From Setaria digitata (taxonomy: Eukaryota; Nematoda; Chromadorea; Rhabditida; Setariidae): a stretch of 28,386 nt of DNA. The stretch covers positions 1 through 28,386 of the forward strand of contig RCAB01000661.1 in assembly GCA_003640385.1 (NCBI GenBank). Reading direction: 5' to 3'. The notes beneath the pieces were generated by a model. The model worked only from the letters and a program-made list of their open reading frames with translations, was not told the origin of the DNA and made no database searches. Below are positions 1 to 9,608 of the stretch, one piece after another. A program made the position numbers and the translations under genes. Numbering within the stretch: position 1 is the first letter of the stretch; every line of letters starts with the position of its first letter.

Positions 1-83
1 ATTATTATTATATTATTATTATTATATTATTATTATTATATCATTATTATTATTATATTATTATAATATTATTATTATTATTA

Positions 84-124
<41 letters not shown>

Positions 125-270
125 TATTATTATTTTAACATTATTATAATATTATAATAATATTATTGTTATTATATTATTGTTATTACATTATTGTTAT
201 TATATTATTGTATTATATTATTGTTATTACATTATTGTTATTATATCATTGTTATTATATTATTATTATA
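1..270. repeat. ATT/TTA trinucleotide microsatellite tract
   Basis: Almost the whole stretch is built from ATT/TTA triplets with interspersed single-base phase shifts, such as TATATT, TTATAATA and TTGTTATTA variants. From about 165 to 270 the unit drifts into repeated ATTATTGTTATTAT-like words. It is low-complexity and non-coding. The open frame through it (166-399) merely translates this repeat into Y/I/L-rich sequence. The tract continues past the left edge, so its full length is unknown. Confidence 0.93.
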
Positions 271-771
271 TTTTTCATATTTGCTATTGTTAAATTATTA
301 ATTATTAACTATTACTCTATTAATTTTCTTCTGTCCCGACCTAAATTCCGAATGATCGACTCAAATAATTTTCGAATGTCCGTATCTTTTGAAGTTTAGT
401 GAAACATTTTTCAAATTTTGTCTGAAGTGCTAGCCAATTTATTATTGCATTTATTGACGCGAGCGGTAGCTTTTTTCCTTTTCCTTGATCTTTCCAAAAC
501 TATTTTATTGTGGACGTGAACTTCGACCCCATAAAAAAGTGAAAAATTCTTGCTACTGGACAGCACATTTCGCTGGGTTCACTCCTGGAGCAGTTTAATC
601 GATCAGCGGTAATTGATCATTGGTTGTTAAGTTCTGTTAAATTTTATACTCAGTGTCATTCCTCTCGCCTAGTTATTCCTGTTTCTTCCCACTTTAAACT
701 GAGAAAGAACGAAATTTTTGGGAAAAAAAATTATTGCAATTGTGGAAAAATTTGGCTTCCTTTTTTGCTTT
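271..771. other. Intergenic / upstream region of the sideroflexin gene
   Basis: About 500 bases of AT-rich sequence lie between the trinucleotide tract and the sideroflexin leader acceptor. I see no recognisable exon, RNA gene or repeat. It presumably holds the promoter and outron of the downstream gene, but no clear TATA box or initiator can be singled out. Confidence 0.5.
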
Positions 772-784
772 CAGGCAACAAATA
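766..784 (+). promoter_or_regulatory. Candidate spliced-leader acceptor and short 5' UTR of the sideroflexin gene
   Basis: A pyrimidine-rich acceptor, TTTTTTGCTTTCAG, ends at 774 and lies 10 bases before the start codon at 785. No exon with a fitting donor is visible upstream. In nematodes this arrangement is typical of trans-splicing of a spliced leader. The leader itself is not encoded here, so this is inference from position and sequence. Confidence 0.6.
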
Positions 785-3700
785 ATGTCCGAAAAAATAT
801 TTGGTTTCGAAAAATTTCCAAAATTCCGCCTAAATAAGCCTCGGTTCCCACAGGATACCTTTTTCGGACGCTATCTACACTCTCTGGATATTATTGATCC
901 AAGAACATTATTTGTCAGCGAAGTAATGGAAATTTAATAAATTGTAACAGGATTTTTGATTGGAAATTCAAAATAAAACTTAGCAGCATTGATGTTTGAT
1001 ATTAAACAATTTTAAATTGATTTGTTTCTCTTATTATTTCAGGAAAAGCTGCATAGCTGTATAAAACTGTTGGATGATTACAAAACGGGAAGGAATCATT
1101 CGGCATCTGATCAACAACTATGGGAAGCACAGAAAATTAAATCAGCTATTTTACATCCAGACACTAATGAGAAAATTCTACCACCTTTTCGGATGAGTGG
1201 ATTTGTACCATTCGGTTGGATAACGGCCAGTTTCACTTAGATCTTTCAATTTAAATTCATCTCAACAGCCATTTTCTTTCAACGGATTGCATAAATTTCT
1301 CTCCTCCTGAAGCTGAATTTACTGGAGAAAGAAAAATGAGGAAAAAGAAATAATAAATGTTTCAGGATTTCAATTTAAAAAAAAAAAAAAGAAAAAATAT
1401 ACAAAAGAGGATTTCCTTTCTTTATAAAGTTGAGTGGCCCACCAGCTTCTTTTGTAAAGTTTAAAATGTCAGTGGTTCGTTCACCAGTGAAAATTTAAAT
1501 AATCCCAATTAAAATTGATTTAAAAAATTTGTCTTTTTAAAACTTGGAAAATTTCTGTTGTGAATTTTAGTATGTCTTCGGATAAAGCATATCTTAGCAT
1601 ATCTTCGGATAAATATCATTTCATAGTGGTGAATGTTACATAACCTATTTGGTAAATTCTTAGGAGAAGGCGTTTGTTCCCTTCTGCATTTTATAGCTGC
1701 AAGTGAAATATAGCTCATTTTGAAAAAAGGAATTTAAGTATACCTAAAAGATTACTTTACATGTATATTAGGTCACAGGTATGTTGCTGCCAAATCCATC
1801 CTGGTTATCTCTACTTTTCTGGCAGTGGCTCAATCAAACTCATAACGCTTTGGTTAACTATTCAAATCGTAATGCTACACAGGTTATGTCTCCAATTATT
1901 TCAAAAATTTTAATCTGAAAATCAATGATCGGAAATTAATCCATTTACTCTTCATTTATTTATTTGTCTTTTCTTTTTTTTTTCTTTTTTTGACTGCAGA
2001 GTTTTAAAATTAGCAAAAAAAGGTAGTAAGAATTTTCATACATTTGTTTCTTTCTGCATTTTTAGGATCAAACGGCGTCAAAATACCTGAGTGCTTACTG
2101 TGTAGCTGTTTCATCAGCCGGCGCTGTCGCTACTGGTAAACATTTCCGAAATAATTTAAAATTTAGTTTTTCTGCATCCTTCCTGATGCAGAATTTTTTA
2201 TTCTATTACATTTATCAGCACAATTATTGTTCCTGGACAATTAATCTTGCTTCTCACTAGCCCAAAAAAATTGTTCAAAAATTAGAAATGAGGTCTTTCA
2301 GGATTAACATCTCTAATTAAACGTGCTAATAGCTTGAATCCTGTTAAACGTCTTATCATACAACGTTTTGTTCCCTTACCAGCCACATCTCTTGCAAGTT
2401 CACTTAACGTATTGTGTATGCGATGGAATGAGTTGGAAAAGGGTATCAATGTGTATGACGCTGACCAAAATATTATCGGTGTATCCAAAGTTGCTGCTAA
2501 AAAGGTCAAATTTTTTCATAAAAAATAAGAGTAATGTCCAGAAAAACTACAAATTTAAGTCTTGCTGAACGAAATGGAGAAAGAAGCCTAGCAATTTAGT
2601 GAACTAAAATAGATAATTTTTGAGTTCATCTCTAAAACAATAAAGCTATTTAACCTCGAATTGGATTTTTCCAATTTTTCGCCAAAAAATGTATTTTCTG
2701 TCCGGTTATTTTAAAATCAATCTCGCAGCACAATACGATTAAAGCAGTATGTGTCTTGCGAGAGAAAGCTTACAGTTTACTTAATTCCTAGTTTTCAATT
2801 AACGTAAAGCTAATTACCATGGACTGTTTCCATTCTTTCTCTCACTTTTGTCCAAATTATTCTTTAATATTTTAAATAAATCTCATTTCCCTATTCTTAT
2901 ACTTTCAGCAAAGTATTCATCATTTACATGGTTTAATCTAATTTGCATTTAGTGTACCAAAAACCTTTCAAACCCGACGAAAAATACAAATACACTTTTT
3001 TTTTTTGATATTTATTAAGAGTTTATCAGAGGTAGAATGGCAACAAATAGTAAAATGAAGACGCAAATAATACTTTTTAAAAGGTCAAAATTTAATTTCA
3101 AAAAATCTGTAGTTAGTACATCGTTAACAATAAAATTACTTTTTCAACAAAGAGACATTTGTATGCTTTTTTTTTTTCATTCGATTTGTCATCTCGATGA
3201 AAATTAGTAAAATCAAATGTAAATTTAAATTTCTAGAAATTAATCTAGAAAACAAAGTTAATTAGAACTGATGCCAAACAAAATTTTTCACATTTTTAAA
3301 CTTCCATATTACAGGCACTAAGGGATACGACGCTGACGAGAGCATTTCTCCCATTACCATTATTAATAATACCTCCCTGTGTAATGCCGTTTCTAGAAAG
3401 GTAATATTGATTTTCCAGCAATACCTGACCTTTAACTCTGTGTTAACAATTAGTTCCCAAAGAGATGCGTTATAATACGTTAAAATTACCGGCTTTTTTC
3501 CTTACAGAAAATATCAGTGGATCACCAGAAGTAACACGCGTCATGTACTTATAAGTGCTATAGTTTGTTCGCTTAGTTTTGCATTCAGTTTACCACTATC
3601 CTTGGCGCTCTTCCCACAAGAATCTCAAGTATCGCCATTATTTCAGTATCGCCATTTTTTTAATCTGAAATTCAAATTAAAAAAGTCTAAAAACAGGAAT

Positions 3701-3793
3701 GTATTTCATATTTTAATGATGATTACTAAAAAATCCTGCATTCGTTTCCTCAAACAAGATTTTTTTAGATATCGAGGGATTGTTTGGAGTTAG
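785..3793 (+). CDS. Sideroflexin (mitochondrial inner-membrane serine transporter family), 7 exons
   Basis: Exons: 785-922, 1043-1225, 1772-1882, 2066-2135, 2302-2504, 3315-3400, 3508-3793 (358 codons plus stop as modelled). Sideroflexins are multi-pass inner mitochondrial membrane proteins; vertebrate SFXN1 carries serine into mitochondria for one-carbon metabolism. Family hallmarks seen are [12 protein letters not shown] (residues 35-46), HPDTNEK (84-90), [10 protein letters not shown] (95-104), [63 protein letters not shown] and the C-terminal LALFPQES. Intron 2 seems to use a GC donor (GCCAGT at 1226), since the exon must end there to keep frame and family spacing. Phases close at all other junctions with GT-AG. 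The last exon is doubtful: after FPQ the frame runs another ~58 basic residues to the stop at 3793, longer than the usual ~30, so a further intron (possible donor GTATCG at 3629) cannot be excluded. An AATAAA lies at 3802-3807. Family certain; tail uncertain. Confidence 0.92.
3629..3656. repeat. Short direct repeat in the sideroflexin terminal exon
   Basis: The 11-base word GTATCGCCATT occurs at 3629-3639 and again at 3646-3656, a 17-base offset. It lies exactly where the reading frame leaves recognisable sideroflexin sequence. It is probably a small slippage duplication that extended or altered the C-terminus. Confidence 0.7.
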
Positions 3794-4899
3794 AAATCCA
3801 GAATAAAACAAAGGAAGAATATCTTTTTTATAATCGTGGTTTGTGATTACCACAAGACTGAGATTACGATTACCAGATGTAACGTTATCAAGACCTGCGA
3901 TAATTGTAAATAAAAATTTTATCGGAAAAAGCACCTTCCCTCCTAAGTTAAAACAAAAAGAGCAATCAAAACAAATCCTACTGATAAATTTTCTCAATTA
4001 CACCGAGAACATCGCCCACGGGATTTGTATGAAACCTCTTTTTTTTCTCTTTGGAAGTTAGCTTTTAAGCTTTTGTATTCTGTGGACTTATAACAAATAG
4101 CTCAGAAAGTAAACGTACTTCTTGTAAAACATGACCTTAGGTTTTGTCGAAGTCTCTTCGAAAGAGTCATAAAAAAAAAATCTAAAACCAGGAAAAGTCA
4201 AGTGCTTTCAATTTCTCCGTCGTTTTCATCTCCTGTCCTTTCACTTCTTTCCCTTAACCACCTTTATTTCTCATTTGTTTTCTGCTGTCCTCTTCATTAA
4301 TTTTTCCATTCTTATATTATTGATAAACAAAACCAAAAGACCTTTGCGGGAGTTTGTAAAATGTCAACAAGCTAAGGCTTTTTTTAACACCACATAAATT
4401 GGAAAAGTACTGTACCAGATACGACAATGCATCCCACCAAATAAAATCCCGAAACTTCGTAACGATCTGAATAGATCTAAGGGACACATGACATTGCGTT
4501 TTTAAACAAAATAATTTTTTACCTTTGAAATGAGTTTGAAATTTATGAGGCATTTTAAAATCATTAGAAAATTTCCAACTCAGCATTCCGCAATTTTCTG
4601 AAGTATCATTGGAATAATTTTGAGTAATTACGATTGCAGAAATTCATCCTTTTCACTAGAACTGGAAGAAATCCGAAGTTCTTCAACCCAGGAAAAGCAG
4701 GAAATCGGGAATCAGAAAATCTACAATTTTTAAGGAAACTCATCCATTCCTAACGATTATATAGTATCCCTTTGAGAAATAGCCGTCTCAGATACATAAC
4801 TGCATATCATTTTTATAGGATATGACATATACTCATACCTGTTGAGCTTTAATATATATTTTTGAATGTCTTCATCGACGGTTCATTATGTCCTCAATT

Positions 4900-4965
4900 A
4901 GCAAGAGGAATCGAACCCTCTTGATGATAACCACCCACAATATTACCAATCAGCCATCACTGTTA
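4900..4965 (-). ncRNA. tRNA-like / tRNA-derived sequence with pol III A and B boxes (degenerate)
   Basis: Read on the minus strand, 4956-4946 gives TGGCTGATTGG followed by TAAT, close to an internal pol III A box (one mismatch). The stretch 4917-4907 gives GGTTCGATTCC, a perfect B box, flanked by AAGAGG/CCTCTT that can pair as a T-arm with an oversized loop. The spacing of about 40 bases fits a tRNA. However, the 5' and 3' acceptor strands do not pair and I cannot draw a good anticodon stem. It is more likely a tRNA pseudogene or the head of a tRNA-derived SINE than a working tRNA. Confidence 0.35.
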
Positions 4966-5750
4966 ACCTATCACTGCTTCTAACTAAAATTGAGTTGAAA
5001 TACTATTTTTTCAAAAATCCATTCCCATCAACTTCTCATAACCAAATCTCATTCACCAAAAAGAATGGAACTATGAGTATGCCAGTTTAAAGCTTAATTT
5101 ACAAACGTGAAGGCTAATACATCATTTATAACCAGAAATGAAAGTAATATAATTAGCATACTGTTTCTAGATCGTTAACAGCTCAGTGAAAGTACATTAA
5201 CATCTTAAATATACGAAGTTGCATCCACATCCTTACACTAGCCAAACCTGATGAATTACATTTTAGAAAACATTAAAGGATATGAATATCCTACTGCACA
5301 TTTACTATTTTGACCTTTTACCTCTTATCCTTTGCAATCGTAGCAATGCACCACAGCATTTAATGATTTAATGGTATAGCGCTCAAATGTTTAATGGACA
5401 GTAAGTGTATTTATACTATCTGCGACGCATAAGGAACCTTTAAGAAGAATTTTGGTCAACACTTTTATTTTGAATAAAAAATAAAGCAATATCGCCAAAC
5501 AGCCAAAACAACGTATATAAGATCAAAGATGAAGTATCTGTACCTTCGTTGCCCACATCTAATAATTCTTATGTCATAAAGAATGAAACAACAAAATGGA
5601 GTAGACAACGTATCAAGCTTGAGTTCACTGATATGAGAATCATAAAACTACGATTTTTTTTTCTCTGCCATTCAATTGCTTACCAGAGTTTGAACAAAAC
5701 GCTTACTTCTCCATCATATACTCCACTTGCCCATTATCGGACTTTTCCTA

Positions 5751-5771
5751 AAAAAAAAAAAAAAAAAAAAA
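5751..5771. repeat. Poly(A) run
   Basis: An uninterrupted run of about 20 adenines on the plus strand lies about 80 bases beyond the U2A' stop. It could be simple slippage or the scar of a retroposed transcript. No target-site duplication was recognised. Confidence 0.85.
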
Positions 5772-5849
5772 GAGAAATGAAGAGAATTTCACCATATAAA
5801 ATGCAAATTATTCCTGTGCTGTTTTTAAGTAAATCGAATTCTTTATAAC

Positions 5850-8036
5850 TCACTCATAAAAACACTGGAAAGACAGTAAAATAGTAGATAAACTACTAAG
5901 ATAAATGTAAGTCTTTTGAAAATTTATTGAACTAATGATCAATTTTACTTCCTGAGGAGGGCTTCCTGCTGGAGATTCCACAACGTCGCTACCATCGTCA
6001 TGAGGACTTGCTGCTGGTGAATGGATATCATCAACCTCATCCTGTTGTTCCACAACAAATCCGTTACTCTCTTTTGTACTGCAAGCAATATACCATTAAA
6101 AATTCAAAAATGCACACACAATCCAGAAGGAATGTTTATAAAGTTTGATGAAAACTGAAAGTATACAAACTCACCTCTCTTCAGCCCTATCTTCTCCTAT
6201 TTTCTCAGTACTTCCACGATTCCAACCACTTTCCGGAATCCGTCCACTTTGCAAAATCGCTTGCAATCGCTCCACTTCAACAAGACTTGATGCTGATGCA
6301 ATAGCTTCCTTAAAAGTTATTGGTGCAACATTCATATAATTTTTATGACTGAATGTTCCACCCTACACAAGCACATCATTTTCTAAAATAGATAACAAAA
6401 TTTTGGAAAATAATAGGATAACCTGACAGTTCAACTGGCTAACAGTATCCTAAATTAGAAAATGCCCATTCTATTCATATAAATCTCAGCGCATTTGCGA
6501 TAATGGACTGCTAATTAATTATACTTCACATTTTCTCTAAATCAAGTCCGGATTTAAAAGATGTAAAATGCCAACCAAAGACAGAGACAACTGCGAAACT
6601 TGCTGGAAAACTTAAAATCTTACTTCAATTTTCTTAGCATCCTCTGCACACAAATTCCTTGGTTGACCTTCTTCTTCGTCATCGGGCACAACCTTCGATT
6701 TCTTTACAACTTCATCTCTTAATTTCTGCCCTTTTTTGCCCTTGAACAAACTATCTGCTTGCTTTCTTTCCTAAAAATATTTTCCTTTCTACTCCTTACC
6801 GATATTTGTACGTCATCCCCAACCACCCACCCATCTAATTATTTTTTTTTACATTTTCAAACATTGCCCCCAGATACATCCTTTAAAAATGATAAACAGA
6901 ACCTACCGCAAGACGAACTCGTTTAAAATCTAGAACTCGCACTGATGGTACTTTATATATTACATAAAGACGGTACTGCGGTTTGTGAGTTAAAGGGTTG
7001 CCAATCAGCCTGAAAAAAAAATTGAAGGAATTATCTAATAGAATAGTAACAGAATTTTATTTCAAAAAAGAAAAATTTTTTGGAAACTTATTGAAGAAAA
7101 GATGAATACGAAAATGGAAAACTCACGTTAAGTATTCCAGTTTTTGGCAAGTTGCTAATGGATCAATATCTCCCAGTTCACATAAATTGTTATTTGTTAA
7201 CGCCAGAGTCTTCAGTGATGGCAAAACTTCACCAATGTTTGGCATTATTTCTCTGCAAGATAGTAAACACAATCATCCTTACACAAACTTAGGTAGTGGT
7301 CGGCAAATCGAAAATTTGTTACTTGAAATTGATTTATTAATCAAGATAAATTCCAAAATGGCTTACTGCACGCGATTATTGTGCATTAGTAGGGTGCTAA
7401 GTCGCCTCAACAAAGGGATGTTTTCCAGTTTTCTGATATCATTATCAGTCAGATCAATTGTATCGAACTGATCCTAAAAAAGTAAAGAACCGAAGGCAAT
7501 GAAGAAAACTAATTACTGAAGAATGTATGCATCAAAAGTTCACACTATCAAAAGGTTTACAGTTCCTATAGCGAGAAATCTAAACGAAGATTTCAAACTA
7601 GCCTTAAATTTTAGAAGCTAACACGTACACTATAACAATTTTGATCATTTCCCCCCAAAGTACTTTTTTCATGTTGACCGACAGAAAAAATTTAGTTAAG
7701 CATCTGAATCAAAAGAAGTGCGCAGAAGAATTCAATTTTGAAACGTAAAAGACTTGAAAGAATTTGTAGGAAATGAATAAACTTAGAATTAAAAATTTTT
7801 TTAAATAACAAATCTAATGATGAAAGATTTCATAATATTCATTTGTTAAAGAAATTTCATGAAATTTCTTATATATATATAACTTTCTTACATATATATA
7901 TATATAAATTAACCTTCGTAACACCGAGATTTTCCAGCACAGGAATTTTGCACGCTCGTAAGCTCAACTCCCGATCTCGAACAGTATTAAGATACTGGAG
8001 TGAATCGTTGATCAACTCGACCGTCAAGCGAACCAT
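5850..8036 (-). CDS. U2 small nuclear ribonucleoprotein A' (leucine-rich repeat protein), 7 exons
   Basis: Exons on the minus strand: 8036-7914, 7473-7367, 7252-7127, 7009-6907, 6770-6624, 6362-6175, 6078-5850 (340 codons plus stop). U2A' pairs with U2B'' on stem-loop IV of U2 snRNA and is needed for U2 snRNP function in branch-site recognition in the nucleus. The protein opens MVRLTVELINDSLQYLNTVR and continues RDRELSLRACKIPVLENLG, then leucine-rich repeats DTIDLTDNDIRKLENIPLL, LSTLLMHNNRV, LKTLALTNNNLCELGDIDPL, and the LRR cap ending YRLYVIYKVPSVRVLDFKRV. The later FKEAIASASSLVEVERLQ is the conserved U2A' C-terminal helix. The acidic end carries SPAASP and SPAGSP repeats. Vertebrate U2A' is about 255 residues, so this tail is long. 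Past EVKLIISS the frame becomes hydrophobic and includes an AATAAA read in frame (5928-5923), so the last ~25 residues may not be real; a donor GTAAAA follows PPQE. Confidence 0.94.
7849..7870. promoter_or_regulatory. Perfect 22-bp palindrome matching a four-unit heat shock element
   Basis: The palindrome core reads GAAatTTCatGAAatTTC, four alternating GAA/TTC units each separated by two bases. This is the canonical HSF binding array nGAAnnTTCnnGAAnnTTCn. It lies in intron 1 of the U2A' gene, 44-65 bases past the exon 1 donor, and is followed at once by AT dinucleotide repeats. The match is seen directly; binding by HSF-1 is inference. Confidence 0.5.
7871..7908. repeat. (AT)n microsatellite pair in U2A' intron 1
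   Basis: Two AT dinucleotide runs (about 7871-7881 and 7892-7906) are separated by ACTTTCTTAC. They sit between the heat-shock-like palindrome and the exon 1 donor. They are typical slippage-prone intronic sequence. Confidence 0.9.
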
Positions 8037-8060
8037 TTTCCGGTAGAACTTAAAAAAAAT
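8037..8060 (-). promoter_or_regulatory. Candidate spliced-leader acceptor of the U2A' gene
   Basis: On the minus strand a run of eight T ends in TTTTAAG at 8049, followed by a 12-base untranslated stretch and the AUG at 8036. No upstream exon is apparent. This fits a trans-splice acceptor, although AAG is a weaker acceptor triplet than CAG. Confidence 0.45.
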
Positions 8061-9608
8061 TTTGGCTAAACAATTTATGGAATGGATTAGAAATATACAA
8101 ATGATAATGCGTAAAAGGCTATGCCACATTTTAAACTAAAAGCTAGACAAAAATTTAACTAAAATAAGAAACCAAGAACTTGAACATCACATATAAAAAG
8201 TGTTAAACTTAATCAACTGGAATTATAAGGGACTCCACAGTTTGAAGGACGACATTTCCAGATTTAGTGAAGATTGCTACTTACAAAATGTCTACTACTG
8301 CTGCATCAAATTCATTAATTGTAGAAATTGCTTCTAAAACCAACTTCCGGAACCTATCTTCTAGACAAATAATTCCGACTTCTAGAACCAACTCCCTTCC
8401 GGAACTAATTATCTCCACTACCAACTACTCATCATTTCAATCACTTCTCCGAACCATAAATAATCGCTTTTTTTCACTACCACGAATAACACTTAACAGT
8501 AGACGAAGTGTTTATCGGCGACGGTTAAAACTGACAACATATTCGCAATTCCCTAGTAAAAATTTTTCGTCTTTTGGACCTCATCAACACTATGTTTCGT
8601 TTCCAATAAATCACAGATTGATACCACTCTTCTGTGTTAAAGATAAACGAAAAGTAGAGAGCGAAGAAAAAGTTATCACTAAAAATTAAAAACCATACAA
8701 AAAAAGATATTTGACGAAGCATTCAAACTTTTTTTTTCTTAACGATTTACAGATGTAAAAACTTTTATTCGCAACTACTCTTTAGCCATTAGCATAGTAC
8801 TTGAGTATTTGCTCTTTCTCTTAATATTCGAAGATGCCCTACAGGCACCAGAAGCAATCCAACTTTCTATCTTTCATTTTGTTATCAAAATGTGTTTTAA
8901 AGTATAAATGCAAACCATAATATCCAAAAAATATAAGTTAACACTTATGGCCCTCTTAGCAAACCATATCCGAATGATACAGACCGAGTAAGCAATCAAA
9001 TATGCTTCTCAAATGCTGAATATGTTACATCAAAACCCAAGATGTCTAAATACCCTATCAGAGATAATGCCAGTGAAACAATCAATGACAAAAATGGTAT
9101 GGAAAAATAAGAAGAAATGCAAAATATTCTGTGAGGAAAAGCCTTACCAAACTAAAAATATCATCGGATTTTCACTAATGTGTACTGTGAAAACACTGCC
9201 TTTGCTATAAGAAAAAAGGAGATAAGCCATATACTCAAAAATAAGATCAAAAAATATTTTTACTTATTTGACTGCAAAAAAAGCCTTTAAAGTGGAAGAC
9301 AATTTCCAAATTATAATATATTTCGGTAGACACTGAATTTCGATAATTTACTGTTTACCACTTCTTAGTTTCACAGGAAAAATGATTAGCATAGTTCTAT
9401 TGAATTACATATTCTATATTTTTTACAGTATTAACATGACGACTTGTCACAATATCGCGAACATCTATCAAATAAATTCTTAATCTATTCCGTTAGCCAA
9501 TCGAAGTTCGCCTTCCGACTGCTATAAATAGAGCATTTTTAAATCCTTCTTGAAGTATGTAATAGCATTCATTCTCTGCCGAATAATATTCCATGGGTTA
9601 AAATATTG
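8061..9608. other. Intergenic region between U2A' and TMEM222 genes
   Basis: About 1.5 kb separate two minus-strand genes. It holds one unusually long uninterrupted plus-strand frame, ATG at 8288 to a stop at 8689 (133 residues, rich in S, T, N and R), with no recognisable domain and no flanking exon signals. It also holds an isolated CCAAT (9497-9501) and TATAAATA (9523-9530) pair on the plus strand with no plus-strand gene downstream. The remainder is AT-rich and featureless, and presumably contains the U2A' promoter and the TMEM222 3' UTR. Confidence 0.5.

Larger units (their letters stand above)
3794..5849. other. Convergent intergenic region between sideroflexin and U2A' genes
   Basis: About 2 kb separate the 3' ends of two genes that face each other. 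The short open frames on either strand (for example 3713-3997 minus, 4317-4586 minus, 5549-5848 plus) have no family resemblance or exon-like boundaries. Contents noted: an AATAAA at 3802, a tRNA-like pol III box pair at 4907-4956 on the minus strand, and a long A run from about 5751 to 5771. The 3' UTRs of both flanking genes must lie here. Confidence 0.6.

Noticed and set aside
166..399. Y/I/L-rich 77-residue open frame
   Set aside because: It is a translation of the ATT/TTA microsatellite and its edge, with no protein character.
3713..3997. 94-residue minus-strand frame antisense to the sideroflexin 3' end
   Set aside because: No family resemblance and no splice context; likely a shadow frame in AT-rich DNA.
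4317..4586. 89-residue minus-strand frame
   Set aside because: Composition and position give no support, no domain is recognised, and it lies in intergenic DNA.
6145..6339. Plus-strand 64-residue frame
   Set aside because: It is exactly antisense to U2A' exon 6, which has clear homology.
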